Source of the DNA: Syntrophobacter sp. DG_60
GTDB taxonomy: Bacteria > Desulfobacterota > Desulfofervidia > Desulfofervidales > DG-60
Direction: 5' to 3'
Assembly (NCBI GenBank): GCA_001304365.1
Contig: LJNA01000016.1
Location: 1 to 14,713 of the forward strand
Length of the DNA stretch: 14,713 nucleotides
The translations under genes and the position numbers were made by a program. Under the pieces are notes generated by a model, which did no database searches, was not told the origin of the DNA, and saw only the letters and a list, made by a program, of their open reading frames with translations. Positions 8,280 through 14,713 of this stretch are shown piece after piece. Each line of letters begins with the position of its first letter. Positions within the stretch are counted from its first letter, which is position 1.

Positions 8280-8726
8280 ATGCCCCGCCCTTCATGGGAT
8301 GAATATTTCCTATCTATTGCCCGATTGGTAGCAGGACGCTCTACTTGTTTGAGAAATAAGGTAGGGGCTGTGCTTGTAAAAGACAAACGCATTTTAACTA
8401 CTGGTTACAATGGAGCCCCTTCTGGCTTAGACCATTGCTTAGATATAGGGTGCTTGCGGGAAAAATTGGGTATTCCTTCCGGAGAGCGTCATGAACTCTG
8501 TAGAGGACTCCATGCCGAGCAAAATGTCATTATTCAAGCTGCCTGTCATGGTATTTCTGTTAAAGGTGCCACTCTTTACTGCACCCACCATCCATGTATT
8601 ATCTGCACTAAGATGCTAATCAACGCTGGAATAAAGACTATCTATTATGAGGTAGGTTATCCTGACACCTTGTCAGAACAGATGTTAAAAGAGGCCAAAA
8701 TTACAGTAATTCATTCAATAGTGTAG
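8280..8726 (+). CDS. dCMP deaminase (ComEB-type cytidine/deoxycytidylate deaminase)
   Basis: This enzyme deaminates dCMP to dUMP, feeding dTMP synthesis, so it pairs logically with the SHMT upstream, which supplies methylene-THF. The protein has 148 residues, normal for the family. The catalytic zinc site is H78-A-E80 (Glu80 the proton shuttle) with P105-C106-x2-C109. Further Cys/His residues (C23, H52, C53, C58, H71, C74) lie where dCMP deaminases hold a second zinc. The opening [19 protein letters not shown] and [10 protein letters not shown] are characteristic. ATG 8280 has GGAG 6 nt upstream. In related genomes the gene follows glyA directly; here 166 bp of repeats separate them. Identity is strong; the competence name comEB is only a homology label. 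Confidence 0.94.
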   Translation: MPRPSWDEYFLSIARLVAGRSTCLRNKVGAVLVKDKRILTTGYNGAPSGLDHCLDIGCLREKLGIPSGERHELCRGLHAEQNVIIQAACHGISVKGATLYCTHHPCIICTKMLINAGIKTIYYEVGYPDTLSEQMLKEAKITVIHSIV

Positions 8727-8762
8727 GAATTTCCATTTTGGATGCAGATGAAAGCAGCATGG

Positions 8763-8856
8763 AGCATAATGCAACTATGTAGCAGTATGCAACAAATCGC
8801 ATAAATGCTTATTGCCATTACGGTTGGGGATAGAAATCACTTTATAGTGTTGCATA
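8763..8856. promoter_or_regulatory. Cluster of three ATGCAAC motifs, possible activator sites
   Basis: Two direct copies, AGCATAATGCAAC (8763-8775) and AGCAGTATGCAAC (8781-8793), are spaced 18 bp apart and match at 11 of 13 positions. A third is inverted: TGTTGCATA at 8848-8856 is the exact complement of TATGCAACA at 8786-8794. The group lies about 100-190 bp upstream of the -24/-12 promoter, the usual range for sigma-54 enhancer-binding proteins. A PilR-like activator is a guess. Confidence 0.4.
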
Positions 8857-8952
8857 TTGCGAAAGATATCTCCCCCTAAGGAGCTTTCCTAGTTTAATCC
8901 CTGATTCTCTTTTTCCTTAATAATCAAGGGTATCCTCAAATATATCCAGAGA

Positions 8953-8967
8953 TGGCATATTTATTGC
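8953..8967 (+). promoter_or_regulatory. Candidate sigma-54 (-24/-12) promoter for the pil operon
   Basis: TGGCATATTTATTGC matches the RpoN consensus TGGCAC-N5-TTGC at all but one defined base, with exact GG-N10-GC spacing. Transcription would begin near 8979 and leave a leader of about 380 nt before pilM. Sigma-54 control of pilus genes through PilS/PilR is established in other bacteria; here it is inferred. Confidence 0.55.
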
Positions 8968-9059
8968 GGTGAAACATTCATGCATGACCTTTGGTCACAG
9001 AGAAACATGAAAATATTAAATTAAAAAATGATAAATAACAAAGCTCAAATGTCAAATTC

Positions 9060-9158
9060 ACCCCGTAGAGTACGTGCTAGTAAGCAGTTTGGTTACATTT
9101 TTTCATTGCAAGCTGCTTTTACAAATAGCATTGCCAGTTTGAAGTTACTCAACGGGGT
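9060..9158. repeat. Palindromic element with ACCCCGT termini
   Basis: The ends ACCCCGTAGAGTA (9060-9072) and TACTCAACGGGGT (9146-9158) are inverted repeats matching at 12 of 13 positions. Inside, a GCTA...GTAA...GCAG series on the left recurs inverted on the right (CTGC...TTAC...TAGC) with small gaps, so much of the 99 bp can fold back. It could be a miniature element or the remnant of an RNA hairpin. No target-site duplication is obvious. Confidence 0.6.
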
Positions 9159-9166
9159 AAAAGCCC

Positions 9167-9248
9167 AAAGTCCAAATGATAAAACAAAAACTTTGATATT
9201 TAAGCATTTGGGTTTCAATTGGCCTTTGGATTTCGAGATTTGGACTTT
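9167..9248. repeat. Inverted repeat AAAGTCCAAAT ... ATTTGGACTTT
   Basis: Perfect 11-bp arms at 9167-9177 and 9238-9248 span 82 bp. A related fragment, AAAGCTCAAATGTCAAA at about 9040-9056, lies on the far side of the ACCCCGT palindrome. This suggests that the ACCCCGT element interrupts a longer repeat of this family. Confidence 0.6.
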
Positions 9249-9357
9249 AAGAAATGAAATCCATGGCGTCAAGGAAGTATTTTATAGTTTCCTACGCAAG
9301 AACAAAGAAATGGCTGGGACTTGAATTTGATGATAGAATGGGTTAAAAGGAATTAGG

Positions 9358-10464
9358 ATGTTTAAAATGCCCATATTGTCCAAGATACCATTAAAAAGAC
9401 TTTTTACTCCTATTTCTCCAAGTTCTCTTTTTGCTAGAAAAAGGTCCCTTATGGGAATCGATCTTGGATCTCATACAGTAAAGTTTTTAGAGCTCAGTGA
9501 CGAAAATTCGGAATTAATTAACTTTGGAACAACCGTTCTCCCTGAGGGGGCTGATCTAGAAGATATTAAAAAAGATGATTTAATTATTCCAGCTATTAAA
9601 AAATTAATAGAACAATTAAATATTAAAAAAACAGAAGTGGCTGTTTGCCTCTCTAGCCATCATGTAATTGTTAAGAAAATAGAAATTCCAGCAATGGGAA
9701 AAGAGGAATTAAATGATATTATCGCTGTTGAAGCCGAGCAGCACATACCTTACAACCTACAAGAAGTAAATCTGGATTATCAAATATTAAGAAAAACCTC
9801 AGAAGATAAAATGGAGATCCTTATTGCGGGAGCCAAAAAAGAGGTTGTAGAAAGGTATATAGCCTTATTTAGTGAGGCCGGATTAAAACCTCATGTAATT
9901 GATGTAGAAACTGCCGCATTAGTTAATGCCTATGAGACTTTTTACCCTGAGGAAGCCAGTGTTGTGGCTTTGATAGATATAGGGGCCAGTAAGATAAACA
10001 TAGTCGTCTTAGAAAATGCCATCCCTATATTTAATACAGAGATACCTAGTGGAGGGAATTATTTGACGAGGCAGATCCAGCATAAGTTAAATATGAACTA
10101 TACACAAGCAGAATCTCTTAAAATTGATGGTCCTTCAGATGAGACATTGACTCAACCCTTACAGGATATATTTACTTCTATAATTAATGAATGGCTGACA
10201 AAGATTAAAAAAACATTGGAGTTCTTTGAGGCAAATCAGCTTATGAAGATAGATAAGCTGATTTTAAGCGGCGGCTCATCTAGAATAAAAAACCTGGTTG
10301 AATTGTGCTCTGAAAGAATCCAAAAACCTGTAGACATTTTTAATCCCTTTAGGAAACTGAAATATTCTGTTGAAAAATTTGACCCTGCATATCTAGAATA
10401 TTATATGTCCCAGATGCCCATTGCCTTAGGTTTGGCCTCGAGAAAAACAGGTGAAAAGAAATGA
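9358..10464 (+). CDS. pilM: Type IV pilus assembly protein PilM
   Basis: PilM is the cytoplasmic actin-like ATP-binding protein that docks onto PilN and links the pilus motor to the inner-membrane alignment complex. The 368-residue protein shows the actin/FtsA fold motifs: phosphate-1 GIDLGSHTVK (33-42), VEAEQHIPY (124-132), phosphate-2 LIDIGASKINIVV (205-217) and adenosine LSGGSSRI (303-310). The first ~30 residues are a basic, proline-containing extension before the fold begins. ATG 9358 is used because AAAGGA (9346-9351) lies 6 nt upstream; starting at Met32 would clip the fold. It is the first gene of the pil operon and overlaps pilN by 4 nt. Confidence 0.95.
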   Translation: MFKMPILSKIPLKRLFTPISPSSLFARKRSLMGIDLGSHTVKFLELSDENSELINFGTTVLPEGADLEDIKKDDLIIPAIKKLIEQLNIKKTEVAVCLSSHHVIVKKIEIPAMGKEELNDIIAVEAEQHIPYNLQEVNLDYQILRKTSEDKMEILIAGAKKEVVERYIALFSEAGLKPHVIDVETAALVNAYETFYPEEASVVALIDIGASKINIVVLENAIPIFNTEIPSGGNYLTRQIQHKLNMNYTQAESLKIDGPSDETLTQPLQDIFTSIINEWLTKIKKTLEFFEANQLMKIDKLILSGGSSRIKNLVELCSERIQKPVDIFNPFRKLKYSVEKFDPAYLEYYMSQMPIALGLASRKTGEKK

Positions 10465-11039
10465 TTAGGATCAATCTTATTCCCACAAAAGAAATAGAGT
10501 GGTTTGAAAATATCAAGAGAGAACTTACTATCCTGCTTTTATCTTGTATACTCATTTTCTCTGTAATCATATATTTTGCGGTAAATTTAAACAGCAAAAT
10601 AAGAAATATAAAATCTCAATTAGAGGCTACCCAAATAGAGCTAAAAAAGTATGAAGGAATAGAAAAAAAATTAGCTCAGTTAGAAAAAGAAAAAAAGACT
10701 GTGGAGCAAAAATTAAAAATAGTTTCTAACTTAGGAAAACAACGGAACTATGTGATTTCCATACTTCAGGAATTAGTTGCTCGATTTCCTGTGAGGAACA
10801 TGTGGTTTGAAGAGCTTACGTTAAACGGTACAAATTTAACTATAAAAGGAGTGGCTTTAGATAATGAAATTATTGCCGAATTCATGAGGAGACTTAAAAA
10901 AAGCACCTATTTTATACAAGTAGAATTAATTAAGACAGAAAAAAAACAAATTGAAGAGTTAAATTTGAAAAGTTTTACTTTAGAATGCAAATTAGAGATG
11001 TTTTCTTTTACTATTCAAGGTAACCTGGTAACTTGTTGA
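10461..11039 (+). CDS. pilN: Type IV pilus inner-membrane protein PilN
   Basis: PilN is a bitopic inner-membrane protein of the PilMNOP alignment complex. The 192-residue protein opens with MIRINLIP, the conserved cytoplasmic segment that inserts into PilM. It has one membrane helix (about residues 24-44), a lysine/glutamate-rich coiled coil (about 46-92) and a periplasmic ferredoxin-like domain (about 95-180). The last residues (IQGNLVTC) are encoded by the GGTAAC repeats that lie upstream of the next gene, so the original C-terminus may have been shorter. The start overlaps the pilM stop (ATGA). Identity rests on the N-terminal motif, topology and operon position. Confidence 0.92.
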   Translation: MIRINLIPTKEIEWFENIKRELTILLLSCILIFSVIIYFAVNLNSKIRNIKSQLEATQIELKKYEGIEKKLAQLEKEKKTVEQKLKIVSNLGKQRNYVISILQELVARFPVRNMWFEELTLNGTNLTIKGVALDNEIIAEFMRRLKKSTYFIQVELIKTEKKQIEELNLKSFTLECKLEMFSFTIQGNLVTC

Positions 11040-11084
11040 CATGGTAACTTGTTGACATGGTAACTTTCTTTATGTTATGGTCAA
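11019..11084. promoter_or_regulatory. Direct repeats plus inverted half-copy, putative operator and promoter of the HTH gene
   Basis: GGTAACTTGTTGACAT occurs twice in tandem (11027-11042, 11043-11058), followed by GGTAACTTT. GGTAAC also occurs at 11019, giving four GGTAAC starts at 11019, 11027, 11043 and 11059. GTTATGGTCAA at 11074-11084 is an inverted, slightly gapped copy of the TTGAC..TAAC core. Each unit contains a perfect -35-like TTGACA (11036-11041, 11052-11057). TATGTT at 11071-11076 is a weak -10 candidate with a short 13-nt spacer. The block ends 3 nt before ATG 11088. Binding by the adjacent HTH protein is inferred. Confidence 0.55.
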
Positions 11085-11087
11085 TTT

Positions 11088-11321
11088 ATGAATCAGCTTA
11101 AAAAGAAAGGTCTAAAGAAGTTAACTACGGCTGATTTAACTAAAAGGTATAATGTTACAAGGCAAACTATATATAAATGGGTAAAAAGAGGGTTAATTCC
11201 ACCATTTTTTGTAGAGAAGAAACTTCATGGTACATCTGTGCGGTTTTATTTTAAGCCCGACATAGAGGACTTTCTTGACTCCCTTGTTTTCAAAAAACGT
11301 TTGAAAATACCTCAAAAATAA
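11088..11321 (+). CDS. Small MerR/excisionase-like helix-turn-helix protein
   Basis: This is a 77-residue basic protein whose residues 12-37 (LTTADLTKRYNVTRQTIYKWVKRGLI) form a helix-turn-helix of the MerR/AlpA/excisionase type. A wing follows (about 40-55), then RFYFKPDIEDFL, the usual end of this domain. It has no effector domain. It sits between pilN and pilO, a place where no gene is normally found, and is followed by pilO after 1 nt. No Shine-Dalgarno sequence precedes ATG 11088, and the repeats end 3 nt upstream, so a leaderless or coupled start is possible. It is probably a local transcription regulator, perhaps autoregulatory; a nucleoid or excision role is an alternative. I do not recognise a named gene. 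Confidence 0.85.
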   Translation: MNQLKKKGLKKLTTADLTKRYNVTRQTIYKWVKRGLIPPFFVEKKLHGTSVRFYFKPDIEDFLDSLVFKKRLKIPQK

Positions 11322-11322
11322 A

Positions 11323-11928
11323 ATGATAAAACTTTTCAGAAAATTAAACAGTATTCCTTTCTCTAAGCGTATATTAATATATGTTATTGTTCCTGCATTG
11401 AGTATAGCAATTTTTGTTAAATTTTTTTACTTACCTTCTAAGACAGAGATTAATCAACTGAAGAAGCAATTATTGGATGCTCAGGGTAAGTTAGAAAAGT
11501 TAAAGCAAGCTGAAAAAAGATTACACAAGTTAAATTTAGAACTGCAGGATATAAATAGAAAGTTCTTAGAGCTTACACAACTTTTACCAGATAAGAAGGA
11601 GATCCCAGACCTATTATCGGATGTTTCCGCATTGGGAAATAAATGTCACTTGGAATTTTTACTATTCCAACCAGAAAAAGAAAACCCTAAGGATTTTTAT
11701 GCAGAAGTACCCATTACATTAGTTATACAAGGAAGATATGTTGATGCGGAAGATTTTTTAAGTAAGATAAGCGAATTGCCTAGAATTATAAACATACCTG
11801 GTCTAAAATTTGGCAGTCCTAAAATGAAAGAAGATACTGTAATTTTAAAAGCGGACGTGCAAATGGTGATTTATCGCTTTATCCCTAAAAAGGCAGGAGT
11901 ACATGAAGGTAAGGAAGATAGGAAATGA
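11323..11928 (+). CDS. pilO: Type IV pilus inner-membrane protein PilO
   Basis: PilO pairs with PilN in the inner membrane and periplasm to set pilus alignment. The 201-residue protein has a short cytoplasmic tail, one membrane helix (about 17-37), a coiled coil (about 40-85) and the family landmark LLPDKKEIPDLLSDVSALG, followed by LEFLLFQPEKENPKDFYAEVPITLVIQGRY and ISELPRIINI. It begins 1 nt after the HTH gene with no visible ribosome site, so its expression is probably coupled to that gene. It overlaps pilP by 26 nt. Length and motif order are typical of PilO. Confidence 0.92.
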   Translation: MIKLFRKLNSIPFSKRILIYVIVPALSIAIFVKFFYLPSKTEINQLKKQLLDAQGKLEKLKQAEKRLHKLNLELQDINRKFLELTQLLPDKKEIPDLLSDVSALGNKCHLEFLLFQPEKENPKDFYAEVPITLVIQGRYVDAEDFLSKISELPRIINIPGLKFGSPKMKEDTVILKADVQMVIYRFIPKKAGVHEGKEDRK

Positions 11929-12319
11929 GATTGGTATTTTGCTAATGTTTATTTTCTTAACTTGCGGTTTACTTAAGGCAGGCGAAGTTTCCCCTACCGC
12001 TATAGACCCGTTTAAACCTTTTATTAAAACAGGTAGACCTGAATCACTTGAGACACATTTACTCCCTATTCAGAGGGTAAAACTCTCTGAGCTTATATTA
12101 AAGGGTATAATTTATAATACAGAACACCCTTTGGCATTGGTCAATGATGCCTCTGGAAAAGCATACATCATAAAAGTGGGTGATCCTATTGGTCCTTTAG
12201 GCCATGTAAAATTTATCACTGAGAGTAAAGTAATCGTGGAAGAGATATATACTGATATATTTGAAGGCAAAAAAACGCGGATTGTAGAGTTAAGTCTACC
12301 TAAAAAGGAGGAAAGATAA
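11903..12319 (+). CDS. pilP: Type IV pilus periplasmic protein PilP
   Basis: PilP bridges the PilNO heterodimer to the PilQ secretin in the periplasm. The 138-residue protein starts with a basic tip and hydrophobic stretch (MKVRKIGNEIGILLMFIFLT) that looks like a signal peptide. Cys21 is present, but the lipobox before it (F-L-T-C) is poor, so lipoprotein status is uncertain. The proline-rich DPFKPF follows at about 35-40. The C-terminal beta domain includes LSELILKGIIYN, ALVNDASGKAYIIKVGDPIG and VIVEEIY, as expected of PilP. ATG 11903 lies inside pilO with AGGAG only 3 nt upstream; it is kept because it preserves the whole signal sequence. Confidence 0.9.
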   Translation: MKVRKIGNEIGILLMFIFLTCGLLKAGEVSPTAIDPFKPFIKTGRPESLETHLLPIQRVKLSELILKGIIYNTEHPLALVNDASGKAYIIKVGDPIGPLGHVKFITESKVIVEEIYTDIFEGKKTRIVELSLPKKEER

Positions 12320-12322
12320 ATA

Positions 12323-14443
12323 ATGAGAAAAAGCTCCATGCTTTTAATCATTATATTATTAACTCTGGCAAGCTATAATTTAAGCGCTGTTCAAAAGGCA
12401 AGCAAATTGTTAAGTATAACTACAGAAGAATCAGATTCACATTTTAAGCTGATTATCAATGCCGATGGTTTTATTAAAGATTATAAGGCATTTATCCTGT
12501 CTAAACCTGCTAGATTAGTTATAGATTTTCCATCACTTAAATGTAAAATTCCTGAAAAAATGGCATTAAATAGTCCTTTTTACCCGCAACTTAGATGCGG
12601 GACCAATAAAAATAGGCTGCGTTTAGTGATCGATTCAAAGTTCTCTAGTATTGAACCATATAAGATTGAAACTGAAAATGATAAGCTAATTGCAATTTTG
12701 CCTTTAAAAAAGACTGAGGCATCTGCTGGAGAAGTCAAGGCTATAGACTTTGAGCAATTGCCTAATAAAAAATGCCGCTTGGTGATTACTACTACCCAGA
12801 AAGTGCCTTATGATGTATTTTATGCTTCCTCTGAAAAGATCATTTTGAGACTTATCAACACAAAAATTCCTACCCGTCTTTTAAAGACATTGGATACTAG
12901 TCAATTTCCGTGCGGGATTAAAAAAGCGTTGCCTCTTAGAGACGGAGACGCAGTTTCTATGGAAATGCATGTAGAAAAGAATCTACCTTTTAAAATAGTC
13001 CAGACTACAGAGCACATATACCTTACCTTTGAATCCCCTTCTAGCTCAACTTCCAACATAGCTACCCATTTAGTTCCAAAGGAAACAAAATATAGGAATA
13101 CCGTACTATCTACTCCTATAATCATCTTCCCAGGCACTCAACAAGTCTTTAAGGGTCGTCCTATTTCTATAGATTTCCAAGATGCGGATATACGTCAAGT
13201 ATTAAGGATAATTGCTGAGGTAAGTAAGCTTAATATTGTAGTATCTGAGAAGGTTGCAGGCAAGGTGACATTGAGATTGGAGAAGGTGCCTTGGGATCAG
13301 GCCTTAGATATAATTTTACAGACCTATCAACTTGGGATGATCAAGAAGGGAAATGTGATAAGGATTGTACCTATTGAGCAATTAAAAAGAGAACAGCAAA
13401 TGTTGATAGAAGCTCAAGAAACCTTACAAAAAAGGGAAAAGGTTGAGCCTTTAATTACTGAAGAAATCCAGGTAAATTATGGTAAGGGTGATGATTTTAT
13501 AAAACAGATTGGGGAAATGAAGAGCGATCGTGGTAAGATTACTTATGATGAATTCACTAACCGTATTATCATGACTGATACATCTGACCGCATCAAAAAG
13601 GCCAGAGCTTTAATAAGAAGCTTGGATGCACCTCCTAGACAAGTAATGATTGAGGCCAGGATTGTGGAAGTAAATGTTGGTTTTGCACGTGAGTTAGGTG
13701 TCCAATGGGGAGGTGGCCTCGAAAGGCGGTCTAGTGTGAATTGGCAGAGTTTATATGGTGGAGTGGGAGCAACAGGTGCTGAGCCTGCTATAGGTGCTAC
13801 TACCTCTACTTTAGGTGGTGAAGCCGGTATCCTTGGGGAAGAGATAACTAACTTTCCCTTAATAGTGAGCTTACCTCCTACTGCTGCTTATGGTGGAATA
13901 GGTTTTACTTTGGGAAGGCTTGGCAAGGCCACCAAACTAGGGTTAGACATAAAGCTACAGGCTTTGGAGGAGCTTGGGGTAGGGCATATCCTCTCTGCGC
14001 CTAAGGTAATTACTATGGATAATCAAGAGGCAGTGATTTCTCAAGGGGTAGAGATTCCTTATAGGACTGTCTCAGAATTGGGCACCAGAACCGAATTTAG
14101 AGAGGCAGTATTAAAGCTGACAGTAAAGCCACACATTACCCCTGATAAAAAGGTTAGGATGGAGCTTAAGGTCAGTAAAGATACACCAGGTACTATAGCG
14201 CCGGGTATGGATGCTATCCCTATAGAAAAAAAGGAATTAGAAACTAAGCTTTTGGTCAATGATGCCGAGACAGTAGTGATTGGTGGTGTTATTACAGAGG
14301 AAAAATATAGAACTGTGCAGAGGGTTCCATTCTTTTCCAGACTTCCTATATTGGGTCTATTATTTCAGAATAAAATCGTAAGTACCCGAAAAAGAGAGTT
14401 GATGATCTTTATCACCCCCACCCTTGTAGAGCAAAGGGTTTGA
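12323..14443 (+). CDS. pilQ: Type IV pilus secretin PilQ
   Basis: PilQ forms the multimeric outer-membrane channel through which the pilus passes. The 706-residue protein has a signal peptide (about 1-22) and two AMIN peptidoglycan-binding domains (about 35-127 and 137-237). A linker leads to an STN/N0 domain (about 280-349: ISIDFQDADIRQVLRIIAEV) and an N1 domain (about 380-436). The secretin barrel spans about 440-703, including QVMIEARIVEV, LSAPKVITMDNQEA, QGVEIPYRT and the C-terminal signature VPFFSRLPILGLLFQ, followed by ELMIFITPTLV. ATG 12323 is preceded by AGGAGG at 12306-12311 and follows pilP by 3 nt. It is full length, and a C-terminal amphipathic end suits barrel assembly. Confidence 0.96.
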   Translation: MRKSSMLLIIILLTLASYNLSAVQKASKLLSITTEESDSHFKLIINADGFIKDYKAFILSKPARLVIDFPSLKCKIPEKMALNSPFYPQLRCGTNKNRLRLVIDSKFSSIEPYKIETENDKLIAILPLKKTEASAGEVKAIDFEQLPNKKCRLVITTTQKVPYDVFYASSEKIILRLINTKIPTRLLKTLDTSQFPCGIKKALPLRDGDAVSMEMHVEKNLPFKIVQTTEHIYLTFESPSSSTSNIATHLVPKETKYRNTVLSTPIIIFPGTQQVFKGRPISIDFQDADIRQVLRIIAEVSKLNIVVSEKVAGKVTLRLEKVPWDQALDIILQTYQLGMIKKGNVIRIVPIEQLKREQQMLIEAQETLQKREKVEPLITEEIQVNYGKGDDFIKQIGEMKSDRGKITYDEFTNRIIMTDTSDRIKKARALIRSLDAPPRQVMIEARIVEVNVGFARELGVQWGGGLERRSSVNWQSLYGGVGATGAEPAIGATTSTLGGEAGILGEEITNFPLIVSLPPTAAYGGIGFTLGRLGKATKLGLDIKLQALEELGVGHILSAPKVITMDNQEAVISQGVEIPYRTVSELGTRTEFREAVLKLTVKPHITPDKKVRMELKVSKDTPGTIAPGMDAIPIEKKELETKLLVNDAETVVIGGVITEEKYRTVQRVPFFSRLPILGLLFQNKIVSTRKRELMIFITPTLVEQRV

Positions 14444-14447
14444 GAAA

Positions 14448-14713
14448 TTGGAGTGCATCTATCAACCAAGGCCTGGGCGGCTGTTAAAAGTAGGATTTTT
14501 ATTTTCTGGTGGAGCAAGCAGCTTAAAATCGGCTTTTAAAAGCTCAATACATGGAGTCAAATATGGGATTGCCTTTGCTTTAACAGATAATCAGAATGCA
14601 AGTGGCATAAAGTTTTGTCAAGAGGTAGGATTACCTCTAATTATTGCAGATTATAAGCAATTCTGTGAAAAACATCGTTTAAAACCAAGGGATTTAAGTC
14701 AAAGATCTACATA
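14448..14713 (+). CDS. Formyltransferase-like protein (PurN fold), 3'-truncated by window edge
   Basis: An 88-codon open frame runs from TTG 14448 to the window end. TTG is the only start codon in reach: an in-frame stop lies at 14427, and AAAGG at 14433-14437 gives a 10-nt spacing. The visible part reads KVGFLFSGGASSLKSAF, then YGIAFALTDNQNASGIKFCQEVGLPLIIADYKQFCEKHRL. This is the Rossmann-like start of the phosphoribosylglycinamide formyltransferase family: a glycine/serine loop, then the 'T(D/N)N..A.G...A...G.P' stretch. The active-site N-H-D lies beyond the window, so catalytic status is unknown. It starts 4 nt after pilQ, so it is probably co-transcribed, with no evident functional link to pili. 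Confidence 0.65.
   Translation, partial: MECIYQPRPGRLLKVGFLFSGGASSLKSAFKSSIHGVKYGIAFALTDNQNASGIKFCQEVGLPLIIADYKQFCEKHRLKPRDLSQRST

Larger units (their letters stand above)
8727..9357. other. 631-bp intergenic region without a credible gene
   Basis: The stretch holds, in order, an A+T-rich tail of the deaminase transcript, three ATGCAAC motifs (8763-8855), a sigma-54-type promoter (8953-8967), and two palindromic repeats (9060-9158 and 9167-9248) before the pilM ribosome site AAAGGA at 9346-9351. A 98-codon open frame at 9028-9324 runs through both palindromes and looks non-coding. No tRNA or clear intrinsic terminator was found by eye. Confidence 0.7.

Noticed and set aside
8917..8945. Terminator-like stem CCCTGATT ... 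AATCAAGGG
   Set aside because: The arms match only with a bulge, the T-run is in the loop rather than after the stem, and the fold is weak.
9028..9324. 98-codon open frame upstream of pilM
   Set aside because: It runs through both palindromic repeats, has no ribosome site or recognisable domain, and its composition is what the AAAGTCCAAAT-type repeats give when translated.
11019..11064. GGTAAC repeats as a CRISPR remnant
   Set aside because: Units are 16 bp, contiguous and lacking spacers; the layout fits operator sites or iterons.

Overview
This is an A+T-rich stretch from a Gram-negative, probably anaerobic bacterium. Every gene lies on the + strand, packed into two blocks. The first block has the order plsX ... 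fabG-acpP-fabF-rpiB-glyA-dCMP deaminase, an arrangement familiar from Desulfobacterota (the former Deltaproteobacteria). The secretin gene pilQ means there is an outer membrane. The ferredoxin-fused electron-transfer flavoprotein fits an anaerobe. A low-GC Desulfobacterota lineage (for example something near Desulfofervidus or Thermodesulfobacteria) is my best guess. It rests on gene order and composition, not on any search.

Block 1 (1-8113, with 8280-8726 following) is a lipid-synthesis operon. plsX lacks only its first dozen or so codons at the window edge. It is followed by an acyl-CoA dehydrogenase, etfB, an etfA with an N-terminal two-cluster ferredoxin domain, fabG, acpP, fabF and an in-frame RpiB-GlyA fusion. 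Junctions are tight (4-nt overlaps to about 20 nt). The dehydrogenase/ETF trio occupies the place where fabH and fabD usually sit between plsX and fabG. This suggests a flavin-based enoyl-thioester reductase (or the reverse reaction) tied to fatty-acid metabolism. A 166-bp intergenic region made almost wholly of small palindromic repeats separates the fusion gene from a dCMP deaminase.

Region 8727-9357 (631 bp) has no credible gene. It holds three copies of an ATGCAAC motif, a well-spaced sigma-54-type -24/-12 promoter candidate, and two palindromic repeat elements that appear to be nested.

Block 2 (9358-14443) is a type IV pilus alignment-complex and secretin operon, pilM-pilN-pilO-pilP-pilQ. 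A 77-aa helix-turn-helix protein is inserted between pilN and pilO. Just upstream of that small gene lie 16-bp direct repeats and an inverted half-copy, which look like an operator. PilM (cytoplasmic actin-like), PilN and PilO (inner-membrane bitopic), PilP (periplasmic) and PilQ (outer-membrane pore) form one trans-envelope machine. After pilQ a formyltransferase-like gene begins and runs off the window end.
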